Assembly: GCF_009870825.1 (NCBI RefSeq)
Contig: NZ_WTWY01000007.1
Coordinates: forward strand, 270,799 to 334,798
Source: Paenibacillus sp. USDA918EY
Lineage (GTDB): Bacteria; Bacillota; Bacilli; Paenibacillales; Paenibacillaceae
Length of the DNA stretch: 64,000 bases
Reading direction: 5' to 3'
In this document: positions 26,938 through 34,776 of the stretch, piece after piece
How the letters are laid out: the number at the start of each line of letters is the position of its first letter
Numbering within the stretch: position 1 is the stretch's first letter
Position numbers and translations under genes: made by a program
The notes under the pieces: model-generated
The model's database searches: none
What the model was told of the DNA's origin: nothing
Seen by the model: only the letters and a program-made list of their open reading frames with translations

Positions 26938-28428
26938 TTACTTGTTATTTGCGGCTCTCCATTCGTCGAGCTGTTTTTGGGCTTCGGCAATGACTTTGTC
27001 AAGACCGGCTTGCTTGAAGGCAGCGATTGCTTTCGGCAGGTAGGTTTCAGGGTCTACGGTACCGGTCATCAGGGATGCCCAGAATTGTTCTTTCACGTTT
27101 TGAACGGCAGCCATTTCGGTTGCGACTTTCGTGCTGTCGAAGTTAAAGCTCAGGATTGGAGAATTTTTACCGGATGCGTTGAACTTCTTGAATTGATCCC
27201 ATTTGTCGTCCGGATCATTCGGATTCAGGTAAAGCAGCATGTTGTTGCCCAAAGAGTAAGACGGCATGTCGTAGTTTTTGGATTCCGGAAGGTTTTCCAT
27301 ATGCTTGTCGTCAACCTTCTTGTAGTGAACGCCTTCGATACCGGAGTCGACCATGTTGCGAAGCACAGGATCCGTATTCAGCAGGTTCAGGAATTCCATC
27401 GCTTTTTCAGGATGTTCGGAGTTGGCCGAAATCGCCATGATCGAACCTTGAACGGAAGTGTTCGTAATGATCGGATCGCTTGCAGGCGTCGAGACGACAG
27501 GATATCCGTAGCTTGCGGACCAGCTGTTGTCAGCCAGCGGCTGGGTTTGCGCGCGGTCCATGAACCAGTTGCCGGATGTCATCAAGTCGTTTGTCGAACC
27601 TGTCGTTGCAGCTTCAGGCGCGATGTAACCGGCTTGGTAGTACTTGTGCATCGTGGTCAGCGCTTGCTTCATTTCAGGCGTTTCCAAAATGTCTACGATT
27701 TTATAATCCGTCGTATCCAGTTTGACCGCCATTGGCAGATTCTGAATGACGTAATCGTAAGGAACGTAAGGAACATAGTTTTTGTCCATGGCAAACGGCG
27801 TCACGCCATGTTCTTTTTCCTTGATCGTCTTCAGAAGCGGTTCAATGCTATCCAGCGATCTTACTTTTGTAATGTCGATTTTGTATTTGTCCAACAGATT
27901 TTTGTTAAAGCGCCATACCTCTTGTTGAGGAAGCTCTTTGTTGGCAGGAATGCCGTAATTGTGGCCGTCGACCTTGGAACCTTCCAAGAAAGCAGGGTCG
28001 ATCGTTTTCTTGATGCCTTGTCCGTATTTTTCAAGCAGGTCGTCAAGTTCCATGAACGCGCCTTTTCTTGCGTTTTGCACGTAATCGAATCCGCCTGCCG
28101 CCGTGAACATGATGTCCATTGGCTCGCCGGATGCTACGTTAACCTGCATCTTTTGCGAGTAATCGCCCCAATCGACCATTTTCATCGTAACGGTTGCGTT
28201 GATTTTTTCTTTGGTATATTTGCTGACTTCCGCCATGACCTTGTCCACGTCTTTTTGCGGTGTTCCGATGGTGTACCAGATCAGGTTGACCGGTTTTTCA
28301 GAACCTTTTCCTCCGGAACTGGAATCGCTTTCGGCGCTGTTACTTCCTCCCCCGCAGGCACTGAGGACAAGCGTCAAGGCCGTCAACATGGCCAGTGCGA
28401 ACGAGAAGCTTTTTTTACCCTTGCTCAT
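26938..28428 (-). CDS. Sugar-binding lipoprotein, LplA/YtcQ type
   Basis: Extracellular solute-binding lipoprotein (SBP family 1, long LplA subgroup), 496 aa. The signal peptide ends LTLVLSACGGG, with the lipid-modified Cys at about residue 25, followed by a Ser/Gly/Lys linker. The start of the mature domain, VNLIWYTIGTPQKDVDKVMAEVSKYTKEKI, is typical of this subgroup. AGGGAGG precedes the ATG. It heads the transporter/hydrolase operon and lies directly downstream of the YesMN-type genes, which usually control such transporters. Its ligand is likely the same glycan the five hydrolases degrade; this is inference. Confidence 0.93.
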   Translation of the reverse strand: MSKGKKSFSFALAMLTALTLVLSACGGGSNSAESDSSSGGKGSEKPVNLIWYTIGTPQKDVDKVMAEVSKYTKEKINATVTMKMVDWGDYSQKMQVNVASGEPMDIMFTAAGGFDYVQNARKGAFMELDDLLEKYGQGIKKTIDPAFLEGSKVDGHNYGIPANKELPQQEVWRFNKNLLDKYKIDITKVRSLDSIEPLLKTIKEKEHGVTPFAMDKNYVPYVPYDYVIQNLPMAVKLDTTDYKIVDILETPEMKQALTTMHKYYQAGYIAPEAATTGSTNDLMTSGNWFMDRAQTQPLADNSWSASYGYPVVSTPASDPIITNTSVQGSIMAISANSEHPEKAMEFLNLLNTDPVLRNMVDSGIEGVHYKKVDDKHMENLPESKNYDMPSYSLGNNMLLYLNPNDPDDKWDQFKKFNASGKNSPILSFNFDSTKVATEMAAVQNVKEQFWASLMTGTVDPETYLPKAIAAFKQAGLDKVIAEAQKQLDEWRAANNK

Positions 28429-28631
28429 GATATATCCTCCCTTTTGAATGCTTCGCGCATCTCTTCCCGACCCGACCTCGGGCGGGCGCCAGATTCTTTT
28501 CTCTTTATAAGCGCTCTGGCTTGTCTGTACTAACTAAGTTAACCTTACCGGATGAAAGCAGTTTCAAAAAGAAGATAAACTTAATAAATCAGGGTACAAA
28601 TTAAAGAAAAGATTCGATTTTTGCATGATTT

Positions 28632-28657
28632 TGTCAAATTATCTGAAACCGCTTTTA
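28632..28657. promoter_or_regulatory. Candidate promoter -35 and cre-like site
   Basis: On the minus strand a perfect TTGACA (28632-28637) is followed by no good -10 box at 16-18 bases, as often seen at activator-dependent promoters. The cre-like sequence TGAAACCGCTTTTA (28644-28657) matches the CcpA consensus TGWNANCGNTNWCA at all but one position. Both lie about 210 bases upstream of the sugar-binding protein start. Confidence 0.35.
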
Positions 28658-28708
28658 ATCCCCGCTTCGCCGCAGATGATAACGCTCTTAATTTCCCTGA
28701 AAACAAAC

Positions 28709-28769
28709 AAAAATACTCTGAATGAAAGCGGACCCGAATATTGATGCAAAGTCCATTTTCATCCAGAGT
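28709..28769 (-). terminator. Terminator of YesMN-type operon
   Basis: On the minus strand ACTCTGGATGAAA...GGAC pairs with GTCC...TTTCATTCAGAGT (28715-28769), followed by ATTTTTG. It begins 13 bases after the response-regulator stop. Confidence 0.8.
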
Positions 28770-28781
28770 ATGCAGCCTTGG

Positions 28782-30305
28782 TTACCCCAAGCTTTTATAA
28801 TCCGTCGGGGAGATCCCGACATATTTCCTGAATTGTTTGTAGAAGTACCCCGTTTCCCAGTAACCTACGTTTCTAGCGATTTCGTGCACCTTCAAGTTCG
28901 TGTTTTTCAGCTGTTCCTTTGCTTTTTCGATCCGGTATTTATTGATATATTCCGCAAACGATTCCCCGGTTTCCTTATGGAAAAGCTGCCCCAAATAGAC
29001 CGGATGGATATGGTATTGCGCGCCAAGCGTCTTCAGTGAAAGTTCATCGGCATAATGATTGTGAATATAGCTGAGCACCTGGCTGACCACCGGATTTTTA
29101 ACATCCTGCAGCAGCGACGACACCGTCGCTTCGGCGACCGATTGAAGTGAAGCGACCAGATCGTCGAATGTTCCGCTGTTTCGGACGTTTGTCAGCCCTA
29201 TTTTGAAAATATCCGACTCGTCCGTATGTTTGATCTGTTCCAGTTCCATCTTGAACCGGATGACGAGCTCCAAACCTGCGTTGCGAAGGTCTTCCGGCCG
29301 AACGCCCTCCATCCCCTGCATTTTCAAAAAATCTTCTTTGATTTTCCGCTCCAAACCTTCAAGATCTCTGGCCAAAATAAGCTTGCCGTATTCCTCCCAA
29401 TGGATCGATAACCCGCGATCGCCGCCTTCGCTGCTTCCTTCAAGATTTCCGTAATCCAAGATGATCCGGTCAGGATACACCATAAAATACTCCAAGGTTT
29501 TTTTTGCCTGCTTATAACTGAGCGAAGCTTCCTCCGGAAGCCGGACCACGCTGCCGATCCCGATTTGGACAGGGACGTTCAATTGCGCAATTTCTTCCGA
29601 AACACGTTCCAGCAATTTCGTAAAGCTCTTTTTTCCTTCGGTCCAATGCTGCATGCCGCCGATCCAAACCAGGTCGCCATCCACATCGCGGAAAGACGTG
29701 ATTCCTTCCGATTTGCTTAACTCTTCGTCGATTCGGTTCAAAACCTCGGTCGTTTCCCCTTTGGCCCGAATGACGGCGGCAATCAAATACGGTTGTTCAA
29801 AATCAAGCCCCAGCAAATCGGCCCGTTCCCGAAATTCGGCTTCGCCGATTTGTCCCGTCAGCCACCGGTAAAGCGTATTGTCCTTTAAAATCTGCTTGTC
29901 AAAGGCGCCGTACAGTTCACTGGATTTCATGCTGTTCATTTTTTCCACCGTATTGCGCAGCGTGGACTCCAGCTCCTCCACGTTGATCGGCTTCAGCAGG
30001 TAATTTTCGATCCCCAGCTTCATACCCTCTTTTAGATAGTCGAATTCATTGAAACCGCTGAGTATGATGACCTTGAGCTCTTGGTGGAGTTTTCTCGCTT
30101 CAGCGATCAGGCTGAGGCCACCCATCACCGGCATGGAAATATCGGTAATCAGCAAGTCTGCAGGGATCGATGCCAGCGCCTCGAGCGCCTGCCGCCCGTT
30201 CTCCGCATGCCCGACGATTTCCAGCCCAAACGACGCCCAGTCCAAAATATCGTACAATCCTTCTATGATAAACGGTTCGTCATCCACAATAAATACTTTA
30301 TACAT
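28782..30305 (-). CDS. Response regulator, YesN/AraC type
   Basis: Two-component response regulator of 507 aa. The receiver domain (1-125) has the acidic pocket VDDEP, phospho-acceptor Asp55 in LLITDISMP and Lys105 in YLLKPI. A middle domain of about 250 residues follows, and the C-terminus (about 405-505) is an AraC-type double helix-turn-helix (LKTLGAQYHIHPVYLGQLFHKETG, IARNVGYWETGYFYKQFRKYVG). The start MYKVFIVDDE at 30305 is usual for the family; an in-frame ATG at 30314 has a closer ribosome site. The start overlaps the kinase stop, so the pair is coupled. It is expected to activate the adjacent sugar-transporter operon. Confidence 0.93.
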   Translation of the reverse strand: MYKVFIVDDEPFIIEGLYDILDWASFGLEIVGHAENGRQALEALASIPADLLITDISMPVMGGLSLIAEARKLHQELKVIILSGFNEFDYLKEGMKLGIENYLLKPINVEELESTLRNTVEKMNSMKSSELYGAFDKQILKDNTLYRWLTGQIGEAEFRERADLLGLDFEQPYLIAAVIRAKGETTEVLNRIDEELSKSEGITSFRDVDGDLVWIGGMQHWTEGKKSFTKLLERVSEEIAQLNVPVQIGIGSVVRLPEEASLSYKQAKKTLEYFMVYPDRIILDYGNLEGSSEGGDRGLSIHWEEYGKLILARDLEGLERKIKEDFLKMQGMEGVRPEDLRNAGLELVIRFKMELEQIKHTDESDIFKIGLTNVRNSGTFDDLVASLQSVAEATVSSLLQDVKNPVVSQVLSYIHNHYADELSLKTLGAQYHIHPVYLGQLFHKETGESFAEYINKYRIEKAKEQLKNTNLKVHEIARNVGYWETGYFYKQFRKYVGISPTDYKSLG

Positions 30306-32133
30306 GTTCAGCATCCGTTCCTTCCCGGCTCGGATAACGTACGGTAATGACCGTACCTTCACCCGGCCGACTTTCAATCTCGATTCCGTAGTCAGGTCCG
30401 TACAGAAAACGCAGGCGGCTGTGAACGCTCCGGAGTCCAAACATTTTTCCGCTTTCCTCCGGATTCTCCAGCTCCTCCCGAATTTCACTCAAACGTGCCG
30501 GATCGATTCCTTTTCCGTTGTCGCTTACTTTGGCGATCAGCATATCGTCTTCTTCCCTGATCTCGATCGACAAGCGGTTATCGTACCTCTCCGTTCGTAT
30601 GCCATGAATGATATAGTTTTCTATGATGGGTTGGAGCGAAAGCTTCATGACCGATTTATCGGCGAGCTCCGCGTCGTAGGCAATCGTATAATCAAACTTG
30701 TCCTTATACCGTATTCTAAACAGCTCAAGGTACAGCCTGCAGGTTTCCAGCTCGTCTTTAAGCGTGTAATTTCTTTTTTGCTGCACAAGGCTTTTGAATA
30801 GAACGGACAAGCTGTAGATCATCTCCCCAACGTCTTTCGCCCCCTGGGAAATCGCTCTCATCCGGATAACCTCCAGCGTGTTGTACAGAAAATGGGGGTT
30901 GATGCGCGCCTGAAGCGCGACAAGCTCCGTCTGTTTCTGTTTGATTTCCGCCTTATACACCCGTTCGATGTACGCATTCAGCTCATCCAGCATATCGTTG
31001 AAGCTTCGCGAGATTTGCCCCAGCTCGTCCTCGCGCGGATCGTCGATTCTGGCGGCGAAATCGCCGTTTTTCACTTTTCGCGTAAATTTGATAATCCGGT
31101 TGGTCCGATTGGCAAAATTGATAATGAACAACGCCGGAAATAGAACAGCAAACAAAATACAAATCGCGCTGATCGTAATGATCGTTTGCCGTACGCCCGA
31201 ATAGCTGGATTCGATTTCATTTTTCGGAACGGCGCCAATGACCACGTATCCTCCTTCGGTGGATATCAGCTTGTTTATATACATGCTTTCCCCGCTTTTG
31301 GTCTGCCCTGCGTGTGGATCATCAAAAAGCGAATCCGTGATATCCACGTATGGATAGGTTTTGCCGTAGTATTTTCCTTCCGAATCAAATAATACGCTTC
31401 CCGATGAAGAAAGAACGACGATGCTTCCTTTATAGCTGTTTTTATAGGTTTCAAGCGCATTCAAAATGCCGTTCGAGTCGAGATACACCAAAAACTGGCC
31501 GGCATTTTTCAACTGCTTGTTATTGATGGACACTCTGATCGCGTACAACTCCTTATCCCATTGATCGGCCGCTTTACGCACCCAAACATTCGGAGCCGTA
31601 ATGCCTTTCGTATCCATGGCCATAACCTCGGGAATATAGGAATTGGCGTAATTGGTGGAGAGCTGCTTAAACTGCTTGTTTGATTTAAAAATAGACAGAT
31701 ATTGATGTTCTGACCCGTACAGCATAATGTTCCGGATATCGCCGTTTTCATCCATAACATTTTGAAAATATTGAAGCGCGTCCGTTGAATAACCGTTTGT
31801 TTGAACATTAAACTGGTCCATGCGGTGCTGTACGTATTCAGCATAAGGATTTTCCATTAAAAAAGAGATGTTGGAGAACAAAGTTTCATTCCGATACATA
31901 TCCCTTGCGATATTCTCTACCGCATTTTGCCGATTGTCGATGTACCTGCTCACGCTTTCCATGGCCGCTCTTTGATTATCCAATTCTTTATTTACGATCG
32001 ACTGCGACAATGAGGAAATCATCAAGTATGACAATATAACAATCGTCATAATGGCGATGAAAGTGAAGATCAAAAGAATCTTCATGAACATATTGTTTTT
32101 AAAATAATTTCTATATATTCTTCCGATTCCCAT
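30298..32133 (-). CDS. Sensor histidine kinase, YesM type
   Basis: Membrane sensor kinase of 611 aa. A first helix (about 16-38) is followed by an extracellular sensor domain of about 260 residues (Cache-like) and a second helix (about 303-325, AICILFAVLFPALFIINF). Next come a HAMP domain (NRTNRIIKFTRKVKNGDFAARI), the His_kinase domain with phospho-acceptor His414 in INPHFLYN, and a C-terminal ATPase domain with SDNGKGID and GTVITV. AGGAGGG lies eight bases before the ATG. It probably senses the extracellular glycan or the loaded binding protein and signals to the overlapping response-regulator gene. Confidence 0.94.
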   Translation of the reverse strand: MGIGRIYRNYFKNNMFMKILLIFTFIAIMTIVILSYLMISSLSQSIVNKELDNQRAAMESVSRYIDNRQNAVENIARDMYRNETLFSNISFLMENPYAEYVQHRMDQFNVQTNGYSTDALQYFQNVMDENGDIRNIMLYGSEHQYLSIFKSNKQFKQLSTNYANSYIPEVMAMDTKGITAPNVWVRKAADQWDKELYAIRVSINNKQLKNAGQFLVYLDSNGILNALETYKNSYKGSIVVLSSSGSVLFDSEGKYYGKTYPYVDITDSLFDDPHAGQTKSGESMYINKLISTEGGYVVIGAVPKNEIESSYSGVRQTIITISAICILFAVLFPALFIINFANRTNRIIKFTRKVKNGDFAARIDDPREDELGQISRSFNDMLDELNAYIERVYKAEIKQKQTELVALQARINPHFLYNTLEVIRMRAISQGAKDVGEMIYSLSVLFKSLVQQKRNYTLKDELETCRLYLELFRIRYKDKFDYTIAYDAELADKSVMKLSLQPIIENYIIHGIRTERYDNRLSIEIREEDDMLIAKVSDNGKGIDPARLSEIREELENPEESGKMFGLRSVHSRLRFLYGPDYGIEIESRPGEGTVITVRYPSREGTDAEHV

Positions 32134-32184
32134 GAAGGTTCCCTCCTGCCGCTAGTCCATCAGAACATACGCTGATCATTTTCT

Positions 32185-32193
32185 ATTATATCA
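32185..32193 (-). promoter_or_regulatory. Extended -10 promoter of histidine kinase gene
   Basis: TGATATAAT on the minus strand (extended -10 form TGnTATAAT), about 50 bases upstream of the kinase ATG. No good -35 box is visible. The rest of the 340-base gap up to rpsR holds the rpsR terminator and a Noc-site-like sequence. Confidence 0.55.
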
Positions 32194-32316
32194 TAGGGAG
32201 GGTCGAACGCCTTCTTCTACGTCCATGGTCCGGTGCCTGTACATTTTAGGGGATCATGGATCTTTGTGTGTACGTGTTTGCAGATCCCGATCTTGAAATC
32301 TTTATGTAAAATGGTC

Positions 32317-32330
32317 ATTGCCCGGGAAAT
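32317..32330. promoter_or_regulatory. Candidate Noc-binding site (NBS)
   Basis: ATTGCCCGGGAAAT differs from the Bacillus subtilis Noc consensus ATTTCCCGGGAAAT at one position. It lies in non-coding DNA about 9 kb from noc. Pattern match only. Confidence 0.4.
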
Positions 32331-32411
32331 TTATAAATTTGCACGATTTTCCAATTGCAGCAGCTTTAGAATAACTCTTTCGTAGATCGTTACGCGGCTT
32401 TGAAAGGCGGT

Positions 32412-32458
32412 TAAAAAACAAAAGACCAGTATCCTGGTAAATCCAGAATACTGGTCTT
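32412..32458 (-). terminator. Terminator of rpsF-ssb-rpsR operon
   Basis: Near-perfect hairpin AAGACCAGTATTCTGG/CCAGGATACTGGTCTT on the minus strand, then TTTGTTTTTTAA. Starts 16 bases after the rpsR stop. Confidence 0.9.
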
Positions 32459-32473
32459 CTATGCCTAACGGAA

Positions 32474-32746
32474 TTATTCCGTTGTGTATGGCAGCAAAGC
32501 GATTTGACGGGAGCGTTTGATCGCAATCGTCAGCATGCGTTGGTATTTTGCGCTTGTGCCGGTTACACGGCGAGGCAAAATTTTTCCGCGTTCGCTAATG
32601 AATTTCTTAAGCAGGTCGGTGTCTTTATAATCAATGTGAGTAATTTTGTTCACAGTGAAGTAGCACACTTTACGACGTTTGTTACGGCCGCCGCGGCGAG
32701 CCGGTCTTTTATCGTTGTCTCCGCCTTCTCTTTGTTTAAAAGCCAT
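32474..32746 (-). CDS. rpsR: Ribosomal protein bS18
   Basis: Small-subunit ribosomal protein of 90 aa that binds 16S rRNA next to S6. The conserved core [62 protein letters not shown] is intact. The N-terminus is a basic Arg/Gly-rich stretch ([12 protein letters not shown]). The single Cys suggests the zinc-free form. Third gene of the rpsF-ssb-rpsR operon, 21 bases after ssb. Confidence 0.98.
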   Translation of the reverse strand: MAFKQREGGDNDKRPARRGGRNKRRKVCYFTVNKITHIDYKDTDLLKKFISERGKILPRRVTGTSAKYQRMLTIAIKRSRQIALLPYTTE

Positions 32747-32767
32747 GCTGTTCAGTCCTTTCCGTAA

Positions 32768-33247
32768 TTAAAATGGCAAATCATCATCCGAAATATCGAT
32801 CGGTTTTCCGTCATCGAAAAAAGGATCTTGATTGGAATTGTTCCGGGAGTAATTGTTATTCCCGCGGTTTCCGCCTCCAGAAGAGGAATCCTCACGCGGT
32901 CCTTGACCACCGCCGCTGCCGCCTTCACGGCTCGATTCCAGGAAACGTACATTATCGGCAATGACTTCAGTGACGTATACGCGTCTACCTTCGTTATTCT
33001 CGTAATTCCGCACCTGGATGCGACCTTCAACGGCCGTCAAACGGCCTTTGCGCAAGTAATTTGCACAGGTCTCAGCAAGCTGTCTCCAAGTCACCACTGG
33101 AATAAAATCCGCTTCCCGTTCTCCGCCTTGCGACGTAAACGGTCTGTCTACAGCCAGCGTGAACTGCGTTACAGCAACCCCTGCAGGCGTGTAGCGAAGC
33201 TCAGGATCCTTGGTCAAACGGCCAATTAAAATTACACGGTTCAACAA
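32768..33247 (-). CDS. ssb: Single-stranded DNA-binding protein SSB
   Basis: Binds single-stranded DNA in replication, repair and recombination; 159 aa. The OB-fold (1-108) starts [24 protein letters not shown] Gly/Ser/Asn-rich flexible linker (about 115-148) leads to the acidic tip DISDDDLPF, which recruits partner proteins. TTG start with GGAGGGG six bases upstream; the second codon is also TTG. It lies between rpsF and rpsR, as in Bacillus. Confidence 0.97.
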   Translation of the reverse strand: MLNRVILIGRLTKDPELRYTPAGVAVTQFTLAVDRPFTSQGGEREADFIPVVTWRQLAETCANYLRKGRLTAVEGRIQVRNYENNEGRRVYVTEVIADNVRFLESSREGGSGGGQGPREDSSSGGGNRGNNNYSRNNSNQDPFFDDGKPIDISDDDLPF

Positions 33248-33297
33248 TCGATTCCCCTCCTTCGAACGAATGGATCACTTTAGCCGAAGCTCGGAAC

Positions 33298-33582
33298 TTA
33301 GGCAACGTCAAGAGTGATGAGATAACGAATAACTTCGTCAGAAATTTTCATGATACGCTCAAGTTCTGCTACAACATCTGGAGTTGCAGTAAAGTTAACC
33401 AGAACGAAAGTACCATCACGGAATTTCTTGATCTCATACGCAAGACGGCGTTTGCCCATCACTTCATGCTTCGTGATTTCCCCACCGTTGGAGATGATGC
33501 CTTGGAATTTTTCGACTGCAGCTTGAACAGCTTCTTGTTCAATGTCCGGACGAATAATGTACATCACTTCATATTTGCGCAT
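33298..33582 (-). CDS. rpsF: Ribosomal protein bS6
   Basis: Small-subunit ribosomal protein of 94 aa starting MRKYEVMYIIRPDIEQEA. The frame is open for 16 more codons, but a strong AAGGAGGTG eight bases before the ATG at 33582 and family length fix the start. S6 pairs with S18 both in the ribosome and, in many bacteria, on the operon leader to repress its own synthesis; a matching leader lies at 33603-33648. Confidence 0.97.
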   Translation of the reverse strand: MRKYEVMYIIRPDIEQEAVQAAVEKFQGIISNGGEITKHEVMGKRRLAYEIKKFRDGTFVLVNFTATPDVVAELERIMKISDEVIRYLITLDVA

Positions 33583-33602
33583 ATTTTTCACCTCCTTATG
33601 GA

Positions 33603-33648
33603 CTTCGGCCCCTGATCGCGTCAGGAGCAAGGAACGAGTCTAAACTCG
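33603..33648 (-). promoter_or_regulatory. S6:S18 autoregulatory leader (rpsF motif)
   Basis: In the minus-strand transcript CUU-GCUCCUGA-loop-UCAGGGGC-CG-AAG forms an eight-pair hairpin (33603-33631) whose base is closed by CUU/AAG across a CCG-containing bulge, the hallmark of the S6:S18 RNA motif. A second small hairpin (CGAGU/ACUCG, 33635-33648) lies just 5' of it. Drawn by hand, not by a covariance model. Confidence 0.55.
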
Positions 33649-33657
33649 CACCATATT

Positions 33658-33686
33658 AATATATCAAAACGCCCGCCCGAATGCAA
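33658..33686 (-). promoter_or_regulatory. Sigma-A promoter of rpsF operon
   Basis: TTGCAT (33681-33686), 17-base spacer, TATATT (33658-33663) on the minus strand. The predicted start falls just before the S6:S18 leader hairpins. Confidence 0.65.
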
Positions 33687-33787
33687 GCCGTGCTTGAATT
33701 GGCAAAAATAACGGCGCACATGATTCCTTCCGATGTGCAAACACTACAGAAGCAGTCCATTTTCATTTCGATAAGGAGGGTTATGCC

Positions 33788-33982
33788 ATGGGTGAAAAAA
33801 CCGAATTCGAGCCCGGCGACAAGGCGCCGAACCCCGGGGTATACATGGAGGTCGGGGAAGTCAGCTTCCATACCGAAATCCAAAACCCGAAAATGATCAC
33901 GATGGAGCGCGGCGAAACGTTCCCGGAAACGACAAACAAGGACCGGAAGTGGAAAAAGAAAACGAAAGCAAAGGTCCATTAA
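33788..33982 (+). CDS. YjzC-like small protein
   Basis: Small protein of 64 aa matching the YjzC family by its opening pattern (EFEPGDKAPNPGVYMEVGE) and its very basic tail (KWKKKTKAK). Function unknown. AAGGAGGG lies ahead of the ATG. It is one of few plus-strand genes left of the origin and probably stands alone. No membrane segment or signal peptide is visible. Confidence 0.75.
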   Translation: MGEKTEFEPGDKAPNPGVYMEVGEVSFHTEIQNPKMITMERGETFPETTNKDRKWKKKTKAKVH

Positions 33983-34024
33983 ATTTTTTCGCAGATCATG
34001 CATAACCTGACGCTAAAATGCAGA

Positions 34025-34033
34025 TGATACAAT
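34025..34033 (+). promoter_or_regulatory. Extended -10 promoter for candidate RNA
   Basis: TGATACAAT on the plus strand fits the extended -10 form. No clear -35 box. It would start transcription near 34040, exactly at the 5' arm of the long-range stem described for the candidate RNA. Confidence 0.4.
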
Positions 34034-34039
34034 TAGACG

Positions 34040-34278
34040 GTTACGAGAGAGGTGTGGTTCCGTTGGGCCTGAGCTGCGTAACAAATCACTGGAAGTCTGA
34101 AACAGCATAACTAAAAGAAGCGAGGGGACGTGCCAAAGACATTTTGTCTGGAGCAATGGAAATTGCTCCGCGGCTTTATCCGAAGTTTCAATGACGTTTT
34201 GTTGTAGAACAGAATTCCAAAATCCATTGAGTAGCCGTCTGCCAAACAGGAGGGCCTTCGGGTTCTCCTTTGGTTTTT
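34040..34278 (+). ncRNA. Candidate structured non-coding RNA, unknown family
   Basis: A 240-base stretch without a plausible protein gene, bounded by an extended -10 box and a strong plus-strand terminator. GGUUAC at its 5' end can pair with GUAGCC at 34231-34236; the pairing extends to ten base pairs if the RNA starts at AGACGG (34035). Inside are the perfect hairpins AGACA/UGUCU (34137-34149) and GAGCAAU/AUUGCUC (34151-34168). End-closing pairing around a mostly single-stranded interior recalls 6S RNA in outline, but I cannot match it to 6S, tmRNA, SRP or RNase P RNA. Alternatives are a degraded region or a long 3' tail of the yjzC transcript. Confidence 0.4.
34248..34278 (+). terminator. 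Plus-strand terminator
   Basis: AGGAGGGCC-UUCG-GGUUCUCCU (UUCG tetraloop, two G-U pairs) followed by UUGGUUUUU. The only plus-strand sources upstream are yjzC and the candidate RNA. Confidence 0.75.
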
Positions 34279-34302
34279 ATTCGGAAATTTGCCCGACAAC
34301 GT

Positions 34303-34337
34303 AAAAAACCTTCGGCGATGACGGAGCCAAAGGTTTT
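34303..34337 (-). terminator. Terminator after tRNA-Ser
   Basis: On the minus strand AAAACCTTTGGC pairs with GCCGAAGGTTTT across a short loop, with a run of T merging into the stem (complement of 34303-34308). Located 46 bases past the tRNA 3' end. Confidence 0.75.
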
Positions 34338-34382
34338 GTCCAATTACGTTAATCTATGAAGTATGTTTGATGAAAAAGGGAA

Positions 34383-34473
34383 TGGCGGAAAGAGAGGGAT
34401 TCGAACCCTCGCACGCCTTGCGACGCCTAACTGATTTCGAGTCAGCCCCCTTAGACCTCTTGGGTACCTTTCC
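34383..34473 (-). tRNA. tRNA-Ser (anticodon CGA)
   Basis: Ninety-one bases with encoded CCA. The acceptor stem GGAAAGG/TCTTTCC is followed by discriminator G and CCA. Bases TA at positions 8-9, a D-loop CCCAAGAGG, the anticodon loop CTCGAAA (anticodon complement at 34437-34439), a long variable arm (class II, as for Ser) and the T-loop TTCGAAT are all present. It reads UCG codons. It follows the DUF951 gene by about 60 bases on the same strand. Confidence 0.95.
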
Positions 34474-34532
34474 GCAGCAAGACTTATTTTATCACAAGAC
34501 AACAAAATATGCAATAGCTGATTTACAAATGA

Positions 34533-34760
34533 TTACTTTTCGTTTGATTCCGCATTTTCCACGATTACATCTTTGGATCGAAGCACTTTTTTCATGTTTT
34601 TCTCAAACTTGGCACGGGGAATCAAGACGCTGTGCTGACATCCGACGCACTTGATTCGAATGTCCATTCCCATACGGATGATTTCCATTTCGTTGCTGCC
34701 GCATGGGTGGTTTTTTTTCATTTGCACGATATCGCCGAGTTGAAATACTTTCCGTTCCAT
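34533..34760 (-). CDS. DUF951 (YyzM-like) small protein
   Basis: Protein of 75 aa with the DUF951 pattern: FQLGDIVQMKKNHPCGSNEMEIIRMGMDIRIKCVGCQHSVLIPRAKFEKN. Two cysteine sites (PCG and CVGC) suggest metal binding, unproven. Function unknown; the family sits near the origin in many Bacillota. It starts 16 bases after the mscS stop and is probably co-transcribed with it. Confidence 0.88.
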   Translation of the reverse strand: MERKVFQLGDIVQMKKNHPCGSNEMEIIRMGMDIRIKCVGCQHSVLIPRAKFEKNMKKVLRSKDVIVENAESNEK

Positions 34761-34776
34761 CCATTATTCCTCCCCT

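Noticed and set aside
34040..34278. Assignment of the candidate RNA to 6S, tmRNA, SRP RNA or RNase P RNA
   Set aside because: None of the diagnostic sequences of these families could be found, so it is left as unknown.
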